DNA of 64,000 bases from Pseudomonas thivervalensis (GTDB lineage: Bacteria > Pseudomonadota > Gammaproteobacteria > Pseudomonadales > Pseudomonadaceae). The first letter of the stretch is position 1, and each line of letters starts with the position of its first letter. The notes under the pieces are model-generated. The model worked only from the letters and a program-made list of their open reading frames with translations, did not search any database and was not told the DNA's origin. The stretch spans positions 372,001 through 436,000 of the forward strand of contig NZ_LHVE01000001.1 of the NCBI RefSeq assembly GCF_001269655.1, written 5' to 3'. The translations under genes were made by a program, and so were the position numbers. This document shows positions 8,259 to 24,155 of the stretch, piece by piece.

Positions 8259-8962
8259 ACACGATTCTTCCAGGCATGTTGGCAGGTGGTTTCGTCGTTC
8301 AGCAGGGTACGCAACAGATCCAGGGCATGGGGCCAGTCGCTGCCAGGCCATTGGCCGGCCTGCGCGCAGAGGTCCAGTCGCCAGTCATCGCCCGGGGTCA
8401 GCAGCAGGCCCATGGCATAAGGGAACGGCACATCGTCGACCCACGGTGCGTAGACCTGCGGCGGTTGTTCTTCGGTGATCACCAGCAACACCGCCGGCGA
8501 GCCTTCGTTCAACAGGGCGGCGGCTTCTAGCACGCCATGTTCCAACCCATCGCCGGTAGCGGCCAGGGCGGTCATTTCGCTGGTTTCGCCGCGCATGATC
8601 GACCACAGGCCGATCACCGCGTTGTGCACCGACAGGCTGAACTGGGTTGGCGACAAGGGCTGGTCAGCCGCCAGGTCCTTGAGAATCTCGAAAGTGCGTG
8701 GGGTTTCGCCGTGGCGGGAAATAAAGACCAACGGTAGGTCCGGCCGGCCCTCGGCCAATGGCCAGCCGACGCTGAAGGCCATCCGCGCCAGGCGGCTGAG
8801 GCGTCGGCGTTGCATGGCGGGCAGGAACGAGACGTCAGGGGCGGCATCGCTGGCCGGCAATACGACCGGCTGTCGGCTCCAGGCCTGCCAGTCGTCCACG
8901 CTTTCGAGCCCAGGGGCCCACGCGCGCCATTGGGCGATACTGAAATTGATCACAAAATTCAT
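8234..8962 (-). CDS. Ketosynthase-like chain length factor of the aryl polyene cluster
   Basis: The 242-aa product matches the short beta-ketoacyl-synthase N-terminal-like family that opens aryl polyene operons (start MNFVINFSIAQWRAWAPGLE). The segment FSLSVHNAVIGLWSI is the KS-fold core helix, but no Cys lies at the normal KS active-site position; the only Cys residues are near the C-terminus. It is therefore expected to act as a non-catalytic chain length factor paired with a KS encoded elsewhere in the cluster (probably left of the window). It is the first gene of the operon; the ATG at 8962 follows a G-rich Shine-Dalgarno-like GGGGTGGG. Confidence 0.82.
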   Translation of the reverse strand: MNFVINFSIAQWRAWAPGLESVDDWQAWSRQPVVLPASDAAPDVSFLPAMQRRRLSRLARMAFSVGWPLAEGRPDLPLVFISRHGETPRTFEILKDLAADQPLSPTQFSLSVHNAVIGLWSIMRGETSEMTALAATGDGLEHGVLEAAALLNEGSPAVLLVITEEQPPQVYAPWVDDVPFPYAMGLLLTPGDDWRLDLCAQAGQWPGSDWPHALDLLRTLLNDETTCQHAWKNRVWTWQRNR

Positions 8963-9313
8963 CCCACCCCTGCGGGCTTTTATTGTCACGGTTCAGTGGT
9001 TTGACCCGCGTCCAACCCTGCATGGCCTTGCGACCCAAGTGGCGCGCATTATCCCGGTGCGGTTGGCTTGTAGCAAATACTGGTTACATTTTGCCCAGCA
9101 AAATGTACGGGTTGGTCCGCTCGATGTCAGGCCTGGACCATTGTCGCGATCATCGCGAGCTTGTCTGTCGGTTGTTTCTGTCATTGTCCGGGCGAAATTG
9201 ACGTCTGAATCGTTGGAAAAGCCACTCTTGCTGTAGTCCTTCTACGCAGAAGGTAGCTAAGCGGTGTCGCGGCCTACTACACTCGGGAATCTTTGATACA
9301 CGGAGGTTTTGAC
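8963..9313. other. Divergent control region between aryl polyene operon and parA-like gene
   Basis: 351 bp without a gene. It holds a perfect 10-bp inverted repeat at 9085-9107, a second small palindrome at 9144-9158 (TCGCGAT-C-ATCGCGA) and a short hairpin CCTTCT/AGAAGG at 9238-9253. It must contain the promoters for both the aryl polyene operon (leftward) and the ParA gene (rightward). I could not assign a convincing -35/-10 pair. Confidence 0.6.
9085..9107. promoter_or_regulatory. Perfect inverted repeat, candidate operator for the aryl polyene operon
   Basis: Arms TACATTTTGC and GCAAAATGTA are exact complements separated by CCA. It lies 123 bp upstream of the first aryl polyene gene and 207 bp upstream of the ParA gene. 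There is no T-run, so a terminator is unlikely; dyad size and spacing fit a dimeric repressor or activator site. The regulator is not in this window. Confidence 0.5.
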
Positions 9314-10084
9314 ATGCGGCGTGTGGTGTTCAATCAGAAAGGTGGCGTGGGCAAGTCCAGCATCGCCTGCAACCTGGCGGCAGTCAGCGCCAGCGAGGGC
9401 TATCGCACGCTGTTGGTGGACCTGGACGCCCAGGCCAACTCCACTCAATACCTGACTGGCCTGACCGGCGATGACATTCCCATGGGCATTGCTGATTTCT
9501 TCAAGCAGACCCTGTCCTCCGGGCCTTTCTCGAAAAAGAACAAGGTGGATATCTACGAAACGCCGTTCGACAACCTGCACGTCATCACTGCCACGGCGGA
9601 GTTGACGGACCTGCAGCCCAAGCTCGAGGCCAAGCACAAGATCAACAAGCTGCGAAAATTGCTCGAGGAGCTGGAGGAGGATTACGACCGGATTTACCTG
9701 GACACCCCGCCAGCGTTGAATTTCTATGCGGTTTCAGCGTTGATCGCCGCCGATCGGGTGCTGATCCCCTTCGACTGCGACAGCTTCTCTCGTCAGGCCC
9801 TGTACGGCCTGCTGGCGGAAATCGAAGAGCTCAAGGACGACCATAACGAAGGCCTGGAAGTCGAAGGCATCGTGGTCAACCAGTTCCAGGCCCGCGCCAG
9901 CCTGCCGCAGCAGATTCTCGACGAACTGATCGCCGAAGGCCTGCCGGTATTGCCGGTGTACCTGAGCAGTTCGGTACGCATGCGTGAATCCCACCAGGCC
10001 AGCCTGCCGCTGATCCACCTCGACCCGCGGCACAAACTGACCCAGCAGTTCATGGAGTTGCATAGCCTGCTGGAAAGCGCCTGA
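9314..10084 (+). CDS. ParA-family ATPase, orphan
   Basis: The 256-aa protein has the deviant Walker A motif at residues 9-16 (KGGVGKSS) with the signature first Lys, a Walker A' block [15 protein letters not shown], and Walker B-type [12 protein letters not shown]. These mark it as a ParA/Soj-type partition or positioning ATPase. Start [10 protein letters not shown] at 9314 has a GGAGG 8 nt upstream; a longer reading from 9293 adds only the Shine-Dalgarno region. No parB gene or evident parS site is adjacent, so it may position another cargo rather than segregate DNA. Downstream is a REP and then trxC on the other strand. Confidence 0.88.
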   Translation: MRRVVFNQKGGVGKSSIACNLAAVSASEGYRTLLVDLDAQANSTQYLTGLTGDDIPMGIADFFKQTLSSGPFSKKNKVDIYETPFDNLHVITATAELTDLQPKLEAKHKINKLRKLLEELEEDYDRIYLDTPPALNFYAVSALIAADRVLIPFDCDSFSRQALYGLLAEIEELKDDHNEGLEVEGIVVNQFQARASLPQQILDELIAEGLPVLPVYLSSSVRMRESHQASLPLIHLDPRHKLTQQFMELHSLLESA

Positions 10085-10107
10085 TTGACTGGCTTACACA
10101 GGTCCAC

Positions 10108-10196
10108 TGTGGGAGCGAGCCTGCTCGCGATAGCGGCCTGCCGGTCGATGCAGTATTGACTGATACACCGCCATCGCGAGCAAGCTCGCTCCCACA
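10108..10196 (+). repeat. REP doublet (REPIN) between parA-like gene and trxC
   Basis: Two inverted REP copies: TGTGGGAGCGAGCCTGCTCG on the left and the inverse, ending GCTCGCTCCCACA, on the right, with ~45 bp between them. It lies between two convergent genes. Confidence 0.9.
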
Positions 10197-10208
10197 AGGG
10201 GGCTGGCT

Positions 10209-10631
10209 TCAAATTCCCTGGCTGCGCAACCAGCTCATCAATTGAGGCAAGGGAAACGCCCCGCTCTGGCGCGCCACCTCCCGGCCATCCCTGAACAGAA
10301 TCAGGCTCGGAATCGAGCGGATCCCCAACTGCGCCGATAGCTGCTGGTTGGCCTCGCTGTCGAGCTTGGCCAACCGGCATTTGCCCGACAGTTGCGCGGC
10401 GGCCTGTTCGAACACGGGCGCGAAGGATTTGCACGGCCCGCACCAATCGGCCCACACATCCACCAGCAACGGCAGGTCGCCCTTGATCTGGCTGGCATAG
10501 TCGCCTTGCTTGAGTTCGAACGGTTTGCTCAATAACACCTGGGCCTTGCAGCGCCCGCACTTGGGCTGGTCGCCCAGGCGTTCGGCGGGTATGCGGTTGA
10601 GCCCGTTGCAATGGGGGCAGGGGATCAGCAT
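10209..10631 (-). CDS. trxC: Thioredoxin 2 (zinc-binding thioredoxin TrxC)
   Basis: The 140-aa protein has an N-terminal zinc finger made of two CxxC pairs (Cys5/Cys8 in MLIPCPHCNG and Cys25/Cys28 in PKCGRCKA), followed by a thioredoxin fold with the active site WCGPCKS (Cys64, Cys67) and the cis-Pro segment RSIPSLILF. This order is diagnostic of TrxC, a cytoplasmic disulfide reductase with heat-shock and oxidative-stress roles in other bacteria. The ATG at 10631 follows a GGAGA. It ends 13 bp from a REP that separates it from the ParA gene. Confidence 0.96.
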   Translation of the reverse strand: MLIPCPHCNGLNRIPAERLGDQPKCGRCKAQVLLSKPFELKQGDYASQIKGDLPLLVDVWADWCGPCKSFAPVFEQAAAQLSGKCRLAKLDSEANQQLSAQLGIRSIPSLILFRDGREVARQSGAFPLPQLMSWLRSQGI

Positions 10632-10841
10632 CAGGTCGTCTCCAGAAAATCATTGGTACAGATCGAACACTATATAGAAACCACCGCAAAAACCCCTGTG
10701 GGAGCGGGCTTGCTCGCGAAGACGGTGTGTCAGTCGTCATCTAGGTGTCTGACACACCGCATTCGCGAGCAAGCTGATCTGGCCTAATGAATTTGGACAC
10801 ATCAATAGGGCGCTATGATGGCGCCCAAATCTGAGGTGTGC

Positions 10842-11983
<1,142 letters not shown>

Positions 11984-12052
11984 GAACCGAAAAAAATGTC
12001 CAAAATTACTGGACCAGTTCAAGCCCGCTCCCACAGGGCTATGCGTTGTCGG

Positions 12053-12679
12053 TTATTTGCCGTTGGTCAGCGTGTTGTAGCTGGTCATCAGGTTGCGGTA
12101 GTCCGGGATGTGGTTGGAGAACAAGGTCGCCAGACCTTCCACGTCGTTGCGCCAGTCGCGGTGCAGTTCACAGGCCAGGCCGAACCAGGTCATCAGTTGC
12201 GCACCCGAAGACGACATGCGGTCCCAGGCCGATTGACGGGTCAGTTCGTTGAACGTGCCGGATGCGTCGGTGACCACGAACACCTCGAAACCTTCAGCCA
12301 GGGCCGACAGTGCCGGGAAAGCCACGCAGACTTCGGTGACGACGCCGGCGATGATCAGTTGCTTCTTGCCGGTGGCCTTGATCGCCTTGACGAAATCTTC
12401 GTTGTCCCAGGCGTTGATCTGGCCAGGGCGAGCGATGTACGGCGCGTCCGGGAACAGCGTTTTGAGCTCGGGCATCAACGGTCCGTTGGGACCGGTTTCG
12501 AAGCTGGTGGTGAGGATGGTCGGCAGTTGGAAGTACTTCGCCAGGTCGGCCAGGGCCAGCACGTTGTTCTTGAAACGGTCCGGATCGATGTCGCGTACCA
12601 GGGACAGCAGACCGGCTTGGTGATCGACCAGCAGTACGGCGGCGTTATCTTTGTCGAGACGGTTGTAGGAAGTAGTCAT
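12053..12679 (-). CDS. YcaC-like isochorismatase-family hydrolase
   Basis: The 208-aa length equals that of E. coli YcaC. Asp19 (AVLLVDHQAG), Arg84-containing ARPGQINAWDN and Cys118 (GVVTEVCVAFPAL) occupy the catalytic positions of the isochorismatase/nicotinamidase fold. These enzymes cleave amide or related bonds; the natural substrate of YcaC is not known. The ATG at 12679 has a GAGGG upstream. It is divergent from a LysR regulator 205 bp away, which probably controls it. The adjacent IS is 32 bp downstream of its stop and leaves it intact. Confidence 0.88.
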   Translation of the reverse strand: MTTSYNRLDKDNAAVLLVDHQAGLLSLVRDIDPDRFKNNVLALADLAKYFQLPTILTTSFETGPNGPLMPELKTLFPDAPYIARPGQINAWDNEDFVKAIKATGKKQLIIAGVVTEVCVAFPALSALAEGFEVFVVTDASGTFNELTRQSAWDRMSSSGAQLMTWFGLACELHRDWRNDVEGLATLFSNHIPDYRNLMTSYNTLTNGK

Positions 12680-12884
12680 GGCGTAGCCCTCATTAAGTTT
12701 TGGTTGCCGAAGGTTTCGGCGTGGTTAAGGTTTTTAATGTCGGTGCAGCGATTGATCGGTGACTCATCTGGCCGAAGCGCCGGCTTGAATCCGTGTTGCG
12801 TTTCGATGGGTGTAGATTAAAACTGGCACCTTTGAAGCGCTAGACTGCAAAAATCAGCCTTGGCGTTCTATTTGGAGAACGATC

Positions 12885-13790
12885 ATCGAAGACCTCAACA
12901 CGCTGTACTACTTCACCCAGGTGGTTGAACACCGTGGGTTCGCCGCTGCCGGCCGGGCGCTGGACATGCCTAAATCCAAGCTGAGCCGGCGCATTGCCCT
13001 GTTGGAAGAGCGACTCGGGGTGCGACTGCTCCATCGCACCAGCCGCCACTGCACGTTGACCGAGATCGGCCAGGCCTATTACCAGCGCTGCCTGGCGATG
13101 CGGGTCGAGGCCGAGAGCGCGGCGGAAGTGATCGAGCGCAACCGTTCCGAACCCCAGGGGCTGGTGCGCATCAGTTGCCCGACGGCGCTGCTCAACAGTT
13201 GGGTCGGGCCGATGCTGACCCGCTACATGCTCAAGTACCCACGAGTGGAGTTGTTCATCGAGAGCACCAACCGCCGGGTCGACCTGATTCATGAAGGGTT
13301 CGATATCGCCTTGCGGGTACGCTTTCCGCCGCTGGAAAACACCGACATGGTCATGAAGGTGTTGAGTAACAGCACCCAATGCCTGGTGGGCAGCCCGGCG
13401 TTCCTGGAGCAATTGTCTTCACCGGCGTCCCCGGCGGACCTCAACGGCTTGCCGAGCGTGCACTGGGGCGCGGCGCAGCGGGAATACCAGTGGGAGTTGT
13501 TCGGCCCGGATGGCACCCGCGCATTGATTCGCCATGAGCCACGCATGGTCACCGACGACCTGCTGGCCCTGCGTCATGCCGTGCTGGCAGGTATCGGCAT
13601 CGCTCACCTGCCTACCGTGGTGGTGCGCGAAGACATCGCGGCTGGCCGGCTGGTGGAACTGGTGCCGGGCTGGACGCCGAAGTGCGGGATCGTCCACGCG
13701 ATCTTTGCCTCACGCCGCGGTTTGTTGCCGTCGGTGCGGACGCTGATTGATTTTCTGGCCGAGGAGTTCAGCCACAGTGATATGGCGTAG
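12885..13790 (+). CDS. LysR-family transcriptional regulator with apparent ATC start
   Basis: The 301-aa reading begins IEDLNTLYYFTQVVEHRGFA and contains the LysR winged HTH (FAAAGRALDMPKSKLSRRIA, LEERLGVRLLHRTSR) and a normal effector domain to the end. The conserved N-terminus begins at ATC (12885), 7 nt after GGAG; no ATG, GTG or TTG occurs in frame between the upstream stop at 12813 and GTG at 12921. Starting at 12921 would lose helix 1. Either ATC is used, or a start-codon change has weakened the gene, or the base is an error. It is divergent from the YcaC-like gene, its likely target. Confidence 0.85.
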   Translation: MEDLNTLYYFTQVVEHRGFAAAGRALDMPKSKLSRRIALLEERLGVRLLHRTSRHCTLTEIGQAYYQRCLAMRVEAESAAEVIERNRSEPQGLVRISCPTALLNSWVGPMLTRYMLKYPRVELFIESTNRRVDLIHEGFDIALRVRFPPLENTDMVMKVLSNSTQCLVGSPAFLEQLSSPASPADLNGLPSVHWGAAQREYQWELFGPDGTRALIRHEPRMVTDDLLALRHAVLAGIGIAHLPTVVVREDIAAGRLVELVPGWTPKCGIVHAIFASRRGLLPSVRTLIDFLAEEFSHSDMA

Positions 13791-13978
13791 GGCAGGCCAT
13801 CTTGACTGAAAGTGCTTCTGTGGGAACCAAGCTTTTGTGGGAGCAGGCTTTTAGTCGACCCTCTGGCCAGGGGGTTGCCAAAGTATCCAAGGTTGCCATT
13901 CATCAGGTGCGCCGCACTGAAAATGTGTCACGGCCTCAAAAAGACACCAAGTATCTGTTTGCAACCCCAGGAGGTCCC

Positions 13979-14257
13979 ATGAGCCATCCTCAAGACCCAG
14001 CCACTCCCCAGGCAGTGGACAACCCCAACGACGACGGCTTCGTCCTCGGCACCGCCGGCCGCGACGAAGACCCCAACGCCGCGCCGTCCTACGCCACCGA
14101 CCGCCGCCACGACCGGGACGAACTGACCCCTGAAGACGCCCGCGGCATGCCCGGTTATCCCGAGGAAAAACCAGCGGAAAAACCCAAGGAGAAGGGGGTT
14201 GAAGAGACAGAGCCGGGGATCGAGACGCCTGAGCAGGGGAACGATAAGGTTGGATGA
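13979..14257 (+). CDS. Small acidic, probably disordered protein of unknown function
   Basis: A 92-aa product rich in Asp, Glu, Pro and Lys (MSHPQDPATPQAVDNPNDDG, DERRH-like tracts, then EEKPAEKPKEKGVEETEPG). No domain, signal peptide or membrane segment is seen. A strong AGGAGGT at 13969-13975 precedes the ATG, supporting real translation. Longer upstream reading is not favoured because it runs through degenerate REP-like DNA. I do not recognise a function. Confidence 0.7.
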   Translation: MSHPQDPATPQAVDNPNDDGFVLGTAGRDEDPNAAPSYATDRRHDRDELTPEDARGMPGYPEEKPAEKPKEKGVEETEPGIETPEQGNDKVG

Positions 14258-14347
14258 GCAGGACTCATATCTGCTCACATTTCTTACCGAGACCTAAAGC
14301 TTTTGGCGACTAGGCTGGAAACCAGCAAGAACTAACCATTTGTCTAA

Positions 14348-14411
14348 CTGGCGCTATCGCAATTTGCGATGCGCCAGATTTGTGTTTAACTTCCCCATAG
14401 CAAAATGCGAT
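14348..14411 (+). promoter_or_regulatory. Two operator-like palindromes upstream of higBA
   Basis: Site 1 (14356-14370) is ATCGCAATTTGCGAT, embedded in a longer dyad with arms CTGGCGC and GCGCCAG (14348-14377). Site 2 (14397-14411) is ATAGCAAAATGCGAT, one mismatch from the same dyad. Their centres are 41 bp apart, close to four helical turns, and site 2 ends 11 bp before the toxin start. Both fit binding of the HigA antitoxin dimer for autoregulation. Confidence 0.65.
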
Positions 14412-14422
14412 AAGGACGTTGC

Positions 14423-14719
14423 ATGCATGTGATCACTGAGAAACGCATTTGGGAGGCCAAGGAGAAATGGCCACATTCAGCGAATGCGTTGGATCAATGG
14501 TATCGGCTGATCAAGCGCAATAGCCCGGCTGATTTTGCAGCGATGAAATCCATATTTCCGGCAACTGATAAAGTCGGTCCGCTGCATGTGTTTGACATCG
14601 GTGGAAACAAGTTGCGGCTGATTGCGGTGATTCGATACCGAGCGCAGCGTCTGTATATCAAATGCGTGCTTGACCATCGGGAATACGACAGAGGCAAGTG
14701 GAAGGAGGAAAAGGGATGA
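14423..14719 (+). CDS. higB: HigB-type toxin (mRNA interferase), type II toxin-antitoxin
   Basis: The 98-aa protein has the HigB/RelE-superfamily pattern of the HigB_toxin family: MHVITEKRIWEAKEKWPHSA, then FDIGGNKLRLIAVIRYRAQR and YIKCVLDHREYDRGKWK at the C-terminus, where the His-x-x-Tyr-Asp-x-x-x-Trp motif is typical. It would cleave mRNA on the ribosome unless bound by HigA. Toxin-first order with the antitoxin overlapping by 4 bp is characteristic of higBA. An AAGGA lies 6 nt before the ATG. Confidence 0.93.
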   Translation: MHVITEKRIWEAKEKWPHSANALDQWYRLIKRNSPADFAAMKSIFPATDKVGPLHVFDIGGNKLRLIAVIRYRAQRLYIKCVLDHREYDRGKWKEEKG

Positions 14720-15117
14720 GTGCACTGATCGAACAAGTCGCCGCCCATTGGGAGTTTGTGTCGCCCCTGCTGCGTAAGCCCAGGAGCGAAGAGGATTACG
14801 ACCGCTTGGTCGCAGCGCTCGATGAATTGTTGGAGTTGGTTGGCGAAGAAGAAGCCCACCCGCTGATGAGCCTGGTGGACATCATCGGTGAATGGGTCGA
14901 GGCCTGGGATCATCAACACCGGCCGATGCCCAAGGCCACTGGTGTTGAGGCGCTTCGTTATCTGATGCGCGAACACGGTTTGAGCCAGAGCGATTTGCCG
15001 GGCATAGGCGCCCAGTCGGTGGTATCGGAGATATTGAGCGGCAAGCGTCAGCTCAATTTAAGGCAGATCCGCTGGCTGGCGGAGCGCTTCGGCGTATCGG
15101 TTGAGACCTTTATTTGA
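14716..15117 (+). CDS. higA: HigA-type antitoxin with HTH domain
   Basis: The 133-aa protein has an N-terminal helical, acidic part (DYDRLVAALDELLELVGEEE) likely to contact the toxin, and a C-terminal Xre-type HTH (LRYLMREHGLSQSDLPGIGA, then SEILSGKRQLNLRQIRWLAE). It should neutralise HigB and repress the operon through the palindromes upstream. The ATG at 14716 overlaps the toxin stop (ATGA) and follows GGAGGA; an upstream GTG would extend into higB and is less likely. Confidence 0.93.
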   Translation: MSALIEQVAAHWEFVSPLLRKPRSEEDYDRLVAALDELLELVGEEEAHPLMSLVDIIGEWVEAWDHQHRPMPKATGVEALRYLMREHGLSQSDLPGIGAQSVVSEILSGKRQLNLRQIRWLAERFGVSVETFI

Positions 15118-15138
15118 TGGCTTGGCGCGGCGCACTAA

Positions 15139-15170
15139 CTGTGGCGAGGGAGCAAGCGCCCTCGCCACAG
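15139..15170. repeat. Solo REP-type hairpin after higBA
   Basis: Perfect 12-bp arms CTGTGGCGAGGG and CCCTCGCCACAG around an 8-nt loop. No T-run follows on either strand, so it is a collapsed REP copy rather than a standard terminator, though it could stop higBA transcription. Confidence 0.7.
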
Positions 15171-15179
15171 GGGGATGCG

Positions 15180-15405
15180 CTATGTCGACTGGCGGGGCTC
15201 GACGTTGTCCAGTGCGCGGTTCGCCAATAAGCTGCTCAGTTCGATCAACTGCTGAATGCCCAGGGCGACGTGCCGCCTGGAGCCTTTCAGGTCGAATGCC
15301 AGGTCGCTGACCATGGCGTTGGCCGAAGCCAGGTTTTCGCTGAGGTTGGCGAGCAGGGTTTCGGTGTCGACGCCATTGACGACGGTGAACAGATTGCAGG
15401 GCTCT
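15180..15405 (-). pseudogene. DUF6124-like gene remnant, 5' part replaced by REP DNA
   Basis: The frame reads LFTVVNGVDTETLLANLSEN, then SDLAFDLKGSRRHVALGIQQ and LIELSSLLANRALDNVE, which is the C-terminal half of a small protein family common in fluorescent pseudomonads (DUF6124, from memory). The usual N-terminal half is missing. The frame stays open through the neighbouring REP composite up to an ATG at 15554 that overlaps the selO stop (TAATG), so a 124-aa hybrid could in principle be made by coupling to selO. I regard it as a broken gene; a functional REP-containing protein is the alternative. Confidence 0.6.
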
Positions 15406-15506
15406 TGTGGCGAGGGAGCTTGCTCCCGCTCGGCTGCGAAGCAGTCGTCGCTTTTGAGGTTTTGGGGCTGCTGCGCAGCCCAGCGGGAGCAAGCTCCCTC
15501 GCCACA
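15406..15506 (+). repeat. REP composite next to selO
   Basis: Outer arms TGTGGCGAGGGAGCTTGCTC and its inverse ending CTCCCTCGCCACA enclose ~50 bp (with GGCTGCGAAGCAG / CTGCTGCGCAGCC) that differs from the inner module of the four long composites. It interrupts the DUF6124-like frame. Confidence 0.85.
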
Positions 15507-15553
15507 GGGTTCTATGTTTGGCGGGAGGTTGATTCCAGCCAGGGCGCCGCCCA

Positions 15554-20417
<4,864 letters not shown>

Positions 20418-20451
20418 AGAGACCGGTCAAGCAAGTGAGAGTGGGAGCAGT

Positions 20452-22194
<1,743 letters not shown>

Positions 22195-22529
22195 AGGCGT
22201 TACTCCGGGAATACTGAAGGGCGAGCACAGACTGACCATGCAGTCTGCGTGCCAGCGATTCTAACCTGTTGAAATGTGATACTGTCAAAAAAGGTTTGGG
22301 ATTGGGGTTTGGGCGTAGCCCTTGTGGCGAGGGAGCTTGCTCCCGCTCGGCCCTGTAGGAGCTGTCGAGTGCAACGAGGCTGCGATCTTTCCACCGCCAA
22401 TTGAGTCCCGAGCGAAAGATCAAGATCAAAAGATCGCAGGCTTCGCCAGCTCCTACAGAGCCCAGCGGGACTCCCTCGCCACAACAGCATTGATCGCTCA
22501 CGGACTGTGAGCGATCAATAGGTTTGCGG
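22195..22529. other. Intergenic region between cvrA and chemoreceptor
   Basis: 335 bp with no gene. Half of it is the REP composite at 22323-22483. The ~130 bp nearest cvrA must hold its promoter; I see no convincing hexamer pair. Confidence 0.6.
22323..22483 (+). repeat. REP composite (nested palindrome) upstream of cvrA
   Basis: 161 bp, same nested design as at 4556. The inner module reads TGTAGGAGCTGTCGAGTGCA .. GCTGCGATC .. GATCGCAGGCTTC .. AGCTCCTACA. The right outer arm has lost five bases (AGCGGGACTCCCTCGCC instead of AGCGGGAGCAAGCTCCCTCGCC), so its outer hairpin is damaged. Confidence 0.85.
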
Positions 22530-24155
22530 TTAAAGGCTGAACCGCCCAACCATGCTGTTCAGGTCCACGGCCAGGCGCGACAGTTCGGCGCTGGCGGCGC
22601 TGGTCTGGTTGGCGCCGGTGGCCGATTGCACCGACAGGTCGCGGATGTTCACCAGGTTGCGGTCCACTTCACGGGCCACCTGGGCCTGTTCCTCGGCGGC
22701 GCTGGCGATCACCAGGTTGCGTTCGTTGATCTCGACGATGGCGCTGTTGATCGTGTCCAGGGACATGCCGGCACCGCGGGCGATGTTCAGGGTCGACTCG
22801 GCGCGTTCGGTGCTGTTGCGCATCGAATCCACGGCTTGCTCGGTGCCGCTCTGGATGCTGCCGATCATGCGCTCGATCTCGCTGGTCGACTGCTGGGTGC
22901 GATGGGCCAGGGCGCGGACTTCGTCGGCTACTACCGCGAAGCCACGACCGGCTTCACCGGCACGGGCGGCTTCGATGGCGGCGTTCAAGGCCAGCAGGTT
23001 GGTCTGGTCGGCCAGGCCGCGGATCACGTCCAGTACCTTGCCGATATCGCGGGATTCATTGGCCAGGTTGCCGATCAGCGTGGCGGTGCTTTGTACGTCG
23101 GCACTCATGCGTTCGATGGCGCCGACGGTTTCCTGCACCAGGTCGCGGCCGTCGCCAGCGGACGTGGTGGCGTGTTTCGACGCCTCCGAGGTGCTGACGG
23201 CGTTGCGCGCGACTTCTTCCACGGCGCTGGTCATTTCGTTGACCGCCGTGGCGGCCTGCTCGATTTCGTTGTTCTGCTGGGTCAGGCCACGGGCGCTTTC
23301 GTCGGTGACGCTGTTGAGTTCTTCAGCGGCGGAGGCCAGTTGCGTGGCGGAACCGGAGATCCGCTGCAAGGTGTCGCGCAGTTTGTCCTGCATGGTCGAC
23401 ATTGCCCGCAGCAGACGGCCGGCTTCGTCGCTGCCATCCACTGTAATCGGCCGGGTCAGGTTGCCCTTGGCGATTTCTTCGGCGGCCTCCAGCGCGTTGG
23501 CAATCGGCTTGGTGATGCTGTTGGTCAGCAGCCAGGCGAACAGCAGGGTCAGGCCGGTGGCGATGACCAGAAGCGTGACCACCCAGTTGAAGGCCGTCGA
23601 ATACTGTTGCGCCGCGCCTTTATTGAAAGCCTCGGCTTGCTGGTTGTTGATGTCCGTCAAACGAGCGAGCACGGCGTTGATGGCGTCGGAATTGCTCATC
23701 AGCTCGGTGTTGAGCAGCGCCTGCAGTTCAGTGACCTGATTGTTGCGCGACAGGGTTTTCATCCGCTCTTCGAGTTGGCGGTACTGATTGAGCAATTGCA
23801 CATATTGGTCATACGCGGCCCGTTCTTCCGGAGCGCTGATGAGCTTTTCATAGGCCGTCTGTGCGGCTCGGACCTGCTGATTGCGTTGATCGAGCAGATC
23901 CAGGGTTTTTTGCTGGGTATCCGCTTCGCGGTTGGTCAGCAGGCGATAGGACAACACCCGCAGACGCAGAGTGAGTTGGGTGAACTCGTTCAGGGCCTTG
24001 ATACTGGGCACGCTGTTCTGGGCGATGTTGTCGCCAGACACGCGAATCTTGCTCATCTGGCTCAGGGCAAACACCCCAAGGGCCAGCATCAGGGCGCCGA
24101 TCAGGGCAAACCCCAGGAACGCCCGCGGCGCGATGTTCATATTACGTAGGGACAT
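22530..24155 (-). CDS. Methyl-accepting chemotaxis protein, 4-helix-bundle ligand domain
   Basis: The 541-aa chemoreceptor has an N-terminal TM helix ([19 protein letters not shown]), a periplasmic all-helical domain of ~150 residues (4HB_MCP type), a second TM helix ([20 protein letters not shown]), a HAMP domain ([20 protein letters not shown]) and a signalling domain whose hairpin tip is [20 protein letters not shown] followed by [20 protein letters not shown]. It senses a small molecule in the periplasm and signals to CheA. The ligand cannot be predicted. It stands alone, with a REP composite downstream. Confidence 0.95.
   Translation of the reverse strand: MSLRNMNIAPRAFLGFALIGALMLALGVFALSQMSKIRVSGDNIAQNSVPSIKALNEFTQLTLRLRVLSYRLLTNREADTQQKTLDLLDQRNQQVRAAQTAYEKLISAPEERAAYDQYVQLLNQYRQLEERMKTLSRNNQVTELQALLNTELMSNSDAINAVLARLTDINNQQAEAFNKGAAQQYSTAFNWVVTLLVIATGLTLLFAWLLTNSITKPIANALEAAEEIAKGNLTRPITVDGSDEAGRLLRAMSTMQDKLRDTLQRISGSATQLASAAEELNSVTDESARGLTQQNNEIEQAATAVNEMTSAVEEVARNAVSTSEASKHATTSAGDGRDLVQETVGAIERMSADVQSTATLIGNLANESRDIGKVLDVIRGLADQTNLLALNAAIEAARAGEAGRGFAVVADEVRALAHRTQQSTSEIERMIGSIQSGTEQAVDSMRNSTERAESTLNIARGAGMSLDTINSAIVEINERNLVIASAAEEQAQVAREVDRNLVNIRDLSVQSATGANQTSAASAELSRLAVDLNSMVGRFSL

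Noticed and set aside
15139..15170. Rho-independent terminator of higBA
   Set aside because: The stem is strong, but no T-run follows on either strand and both arms match the REP outer arm.
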